Shown piece after piece: positions 61,922 to 64,000 of a stretch of DNA of 64,000 nt. Position 1 is the first letter of the stretch, and every line of letters starts with the position of its first letter. The position numbers were made by a program, and so were the translations under genes. This DNA comes from Methylosinus sp. LW4 (GTDB taxonomy: Bacteria; Pseudomonadota; Alphaproteobacteria; Rhizobiales; Beijerinckiaceae). Where the stretch lies: positions 596,663 through 660,662 of the forward strand of contig NZ_KB900627.1 of NCBI RefSeq assembly GCF_000379125.1, written 5' to 3'. The notes under the pieces are model-generated. The model had not been told where the DNA came from. It was given only the letters and a program-made list of their open reading frames with translations, and ran no database searches.

Positions 61922-62836
61922 ATGCCCCTGATCGGCTACGCTCGCGTCTCGACCGAGGAGCAGGTCACGGACGCGCAGACCGATGTGCTGAAGGCCGCCG
62001 GCTGCGTCGAGATTTTTCGCGAGCATATGTCGGGGGCGAAAGCCTCCCGGCCGGAACTCGCCAAGGCTCTTTCGCGCGTGCGACGCGGCGACGTGCTGGT
62101 CGTCGCGCGGCTCGACCGTTTGGCCCGCTCGCTGTCGCATCTCCTGGCCGTGATCGCCGAGCTCGACGCCAAGAGCGCGCATTTCAAATCGCTCGCCGAT
62201 CCCATCGACACGACGACCCCGCAAGGCCGGTTCGCCCTGCAGGTTCTCGGCGCCGTGGCCGAGCTGGAGCGCGCTTTGATCCGGGAGCGCACCAAGGACG
62301 GCCTGCGCGCCGCCAAGAAGCGCGGCCGCATCGGCGGCAACCCAAAGCTCCGCGCCGGCGACCGCGACGCCATCCAGCGCATCGTCGACGCCAAGGCGGC
62401 GAATTATTTCGAGCGCGTCAACCGAACGGCCGAACATTGGCTGCCGGTCGTCCGGCAAATGCGCCCGGATCACCGCTGGCAGGACGTCGTGCGCGTGCTC
62501 AACGCCAAGCGCGATGCCGCCACCGGCGCTCCCCTGCCCCAATGGACCGTCGAGCGCCTGAAGCGCGCCGTCAAATGCTTCGTCGCCGAGGGCTTGATCG
62601 AGCCCCGCCTCCTCCATCAAGCCGCCAGCCGAAAAGTCAGCAGCGAACGCCTGGTCACACTCGTCGCCGGGATCAAGCGGGCCAATCCCGATCTGACGCT
62701 CGCGCAGATCGGCGCGCAGCTCGAGGCCATGTATGAGCGCACGCCGCGCGGCGGAACCCGCTGGGCGCCCTCCTCCGTCAAAAGCCTGCTCGATCGCGCC
62801 GAAAAGCTCCGATTGCTCGACGCCGAAACGCTGTGA
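61922..62836 (+). CDS. Serine recombinase / resolvase
   Basis: A 304-residue small serine recombinase. MPLIGYARVSTEEQVTDAQT holds the nucleophilic Ser in RVST, GDVLVVARLDRLARSLSHLL the catalytic arginines (R-L-D-R-L-A-R-S), and LGAVAELERALIRERTKDGL the E helix. The DNA-binding part follows RAAKKRGRIGG. About 100 extra C-terminal residues (LLHQAASRKVSSERLVTLVA and beyond) lengthen it compared with a 185-residue resolvase. It may resolve plasmid multimers or a transposon cointegrate. No res-type repeats were identified upstream. Confidence 0.88.
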   Translation: MPLIGYARVSTEEQVTDAQTDVLKAAGCVEIFREHMSGAKASRPELAKALSRVRRGDVLVVARLDRLARSLSHLLAVIAELDAKSAHFKSLADPIDTTTPQGRFALQVLGAVAELERALIRERTKDGLRAAKKRGRIGGNPKLRAGDRDAIQRIVDAKAANYFERVNRTAEHWLPVVRQMRPDHRWQDVVRVLNAKRDAATGAPLPQWTVERLKRAVKCFVAEGLIEPRLLHQAASRKVSSERLVTLVAGIKRANPDLTLAQIGAQLEAMYERTPRGGTRWAPSSVKSLLDRAEKLRLLDAETL

Positions 62837-62879
62837 GCGAGCGGGCCGCCAGGGCTCGGTCCAATAATCCATCCCCGCG

Positions 62880-64000
62880 TCACCCTGTTTTCTTTCGTTC
62901 GCGCGCCGCCTTCGCGGCCCTGCCACGCAACAGGGCCATCAGCACGGGCCCGAGCGAGAACTCCCCTGCCCTCGCCTTTTCGGTCAAGACGCGGAGATAG
63001 CCGCCGGCGCTCTTGATCTCATCGCCGCGTTGCAGGATCGCGGCGATGACGATGGAGGCGTCATGCTCGCCCAGGACATCCAGGGCCTGCGCCCAGGCAT
63101 CCGGCGAAACGCCGAGCGCCGAGCGCACCGTCGCCGCCGCAGCAGCGAGGTCTCGCCATGACGAGATTTCGCCACTCGGGCCGTAATCGACAATGTCTGG
63201 ACAGGCCTCCAGCACCATTCCGAGCGGATAGGCGCGAAGCGGCGGTTTTGGATCGACGGTTCGAGGACGATCTGGGAATGTTTCTGGGGCGTGGTCGATC
63301 GCTCCCCCAGGCTCTTCGAGATTTGGTTGGGGTGGCTGAGCCCTGCCTTCTTGAAGGCTAGGCTCAAGATCAGAAAAGTTTGTGGTTTGATTCTGTATGT
63401 GACGCTCAGATTGAGACTCATTGCCGCTCATATTTTGAGCTTTTATATGCGTTTCCAGCGACTTGTGGATTTCGGCCGCTAGAGCGGCCAGCTCGCCGGC
63501 CAGAGCCCCTAGATCGGCGCGGGAAAGCCCCCGCCCATAGCGCCCCGAGAGCGTCGCATAGCGCTGATGCGCCTCGTCCCAATCGCCCGAGACGCCCTCT
63601 TCCAATGCCGTCTCGATCATTTTTGCGATATCGCGGCGGGTGAGCGTGATCTTCTCGCGCAGCAGCGCGATCGCTCTGCTCTCGGCCCGCACCTCCTCCG
63701 CGAGGTTCTCGATTTCGCTCGAGCGCGCGACGAGCGGTGCGAGGTCGAAGCCGAAGGCGTCCTCAATGGCTCCCCCCTGCCCTTTCCGGGCGAAGCGTTT
63801 GCCGTTCGGAGAGTCGCGGCGGATGATCATTCCGGCGTCGACGAGGCAGGCGAGATGCCTCCGCAGAGTCGCCGGCGCCATGCCATGGGCTCGGATCGAG
63901 AGCTCCTTGTTGGAGGGAAATACGACGATGCCGCCGCCGCCGGAGCCCGTTTCAGACGCCTTGGGGTCGTTCGCGGGCAACGCGAGCGCTGTCTCCTGAT
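62880..64000 (-). CDS. repC: Plasmid replication initiator RepC, 5' end outside window
   Basis: The leftward frame is open to the right edge; about 373 codons are present and the N-terminal 30 or so residues are missing. GIVVFPSNKELSIRAHGMAP and ATLRRHLACLVDAGMIIRRD form the winged helix-turn-helix typical of RepC, followed by SPNGKRFARKGQGGAIEDAF and GFDLAPLVAR. The C-terminal domain includes WAQALDVLGEHDASIVIAAI and GGYLRVLTEKARAGEFSLGP. RepC binds the origin located within its own gene in repABC plasmids of Hyphomicrobiales. It shows that the window is plasmid DNA. RepA and RepB should lie just beyond the right edge. Confidence 0.92.
   Translation of the reverse strand, partial: QETALALPANDPKASETGSGGGGIVVFPSNKELSIRAHGMAPATLRRHLACLVDAGMIIRRDSPNGKRFARKGQGGAIEDAFGFDLAPLVARSSEIENLAEEVRAESRAIALLREKITLTRRDIAKMIETALEEGVSGDWDEAHQRYATLSGRYGRGLSRADLGALAGELAALAAEIHKSLETHIKAQNMSGNESQSERHIQNQTTNFSDLEPSLQEGRAQPPQPNLEEPGGAIDHAPETFPDRPRTVDPKPPLRAYPLGMVLEACPDIVDYGPSGEISSWRDLAAAAATVRSALGVSPDAWAQALDVLGEHDASIVIAAILQRGDEIKSAGGYLRVLTEKARAGEFSLGPVLMALLRGRAAKAARERKKTG
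63350..63460. other. Candidate origin of replication inside repC
   Basis: The region is the most AT-rich part of the repC gene (GAAAAGTTTGTGGTTTGATT, CTCATATTTTGAGCTTTTAT). It contains the inverted repeat GCTCA-TATTT-TGAGC at 63426-63440. In characterised repABC plasmids the origin is an AT-rich segment in the middle of repC, so this is the natural candidate. No iterons were seen. Confidence 0.45.

Noticed and set aside
1..64000. CRISPR arrays, tRNA and rRNA genes
   Set aside because: No regularly spaced repeats and no tRNA or rRNA signatures were seen on reading; a covariance-model search was not possible.

Overview
The window is a high-GC stretch of alphaproteobacterial DNA, very probably from a plasmid. 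A RepC-type replication initiator enters at the right edge, next to a serine recombinase and a PIN/ribbon-helix-helix toxin-antitoxin pair, and decayed insertion sequences and truncated genes separate the intact blocks. RepC and the gene content point to the Hyphomicrobiales (Rhizobiales). A methylotroph or methanotroph of the Methylosinus/Methylocystis type is a reasonable but unproven guess. No rRNA, tRNA or CRISPR array was recognised.

Left part (1-25,330): a partial IS256 transposase and an IS110 remnant precede a putative conflict/defence cluster: patatin phospholipase, SLOG-like Rossmann protein, TPR protein with a deoxyribosyltransferase-like domain and, facing it, a membrane-anchored TIR protein with Sel1-like repeats. 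Then come a HigBA-type toxin-antitoxin pair, an alpha/beta hydrolase, a quinone reductase with a divergent LysR regulator, a scar where a group II intron fragment joins pieces of an AraC and a TetR gene, and a module of MFS importer, TonB receptor, LysR, FAD hydroxylase and FMN reductase. An enoyl-CoA hydratase beside a TetR gene broken by a stop codon follows.

Middle (25,331-39,043): two related TonB receptors flank a planctomycete-style pair (DUF1549/DUF1553 cytochrome-like protein and DUF1501 protein). A six-gene operon of exported and membrane proteins ending in a c-type cytochrome follows.

Right part (39,141-60,100) centres on sulfur. One operon combines two flavin monooxygenases, an M20 deacetylase, a GNAT acetyltransferase and an amino-acid-type binding protein. 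This resembles the N-acetylation route by which Bacillus subtilis recovers cysteine from S-modified cysteines. Next is an AprAB-like flavoprotein/ferredoxin pair with a HEAT-repeat protein, divergent from a sulfonate/nitrate-type ABC transporter whose binding protein has an extra C-terminal domain. Last is an operon read leftward: cysteine synthase, serine acetyltransferase, phosphoserine aminotransferase, phosphoglycerate dehydrogenase, a Family 2A (SrpI-type) encapsulin and its cysteine desulfurase cargo. Together these would make serine, convert it to cysteine, and store the cysteine sulfur inside a protein shell. The cargo gene is damaged: it has a frameshift near 54,090, and its 3' end is replaced by antisense IS481 sequence at about 52,675. 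The layout recalls the sulfur-regulated plasmid genes srpG-srpH-srpI of Synechococcus, with serA and serC added.
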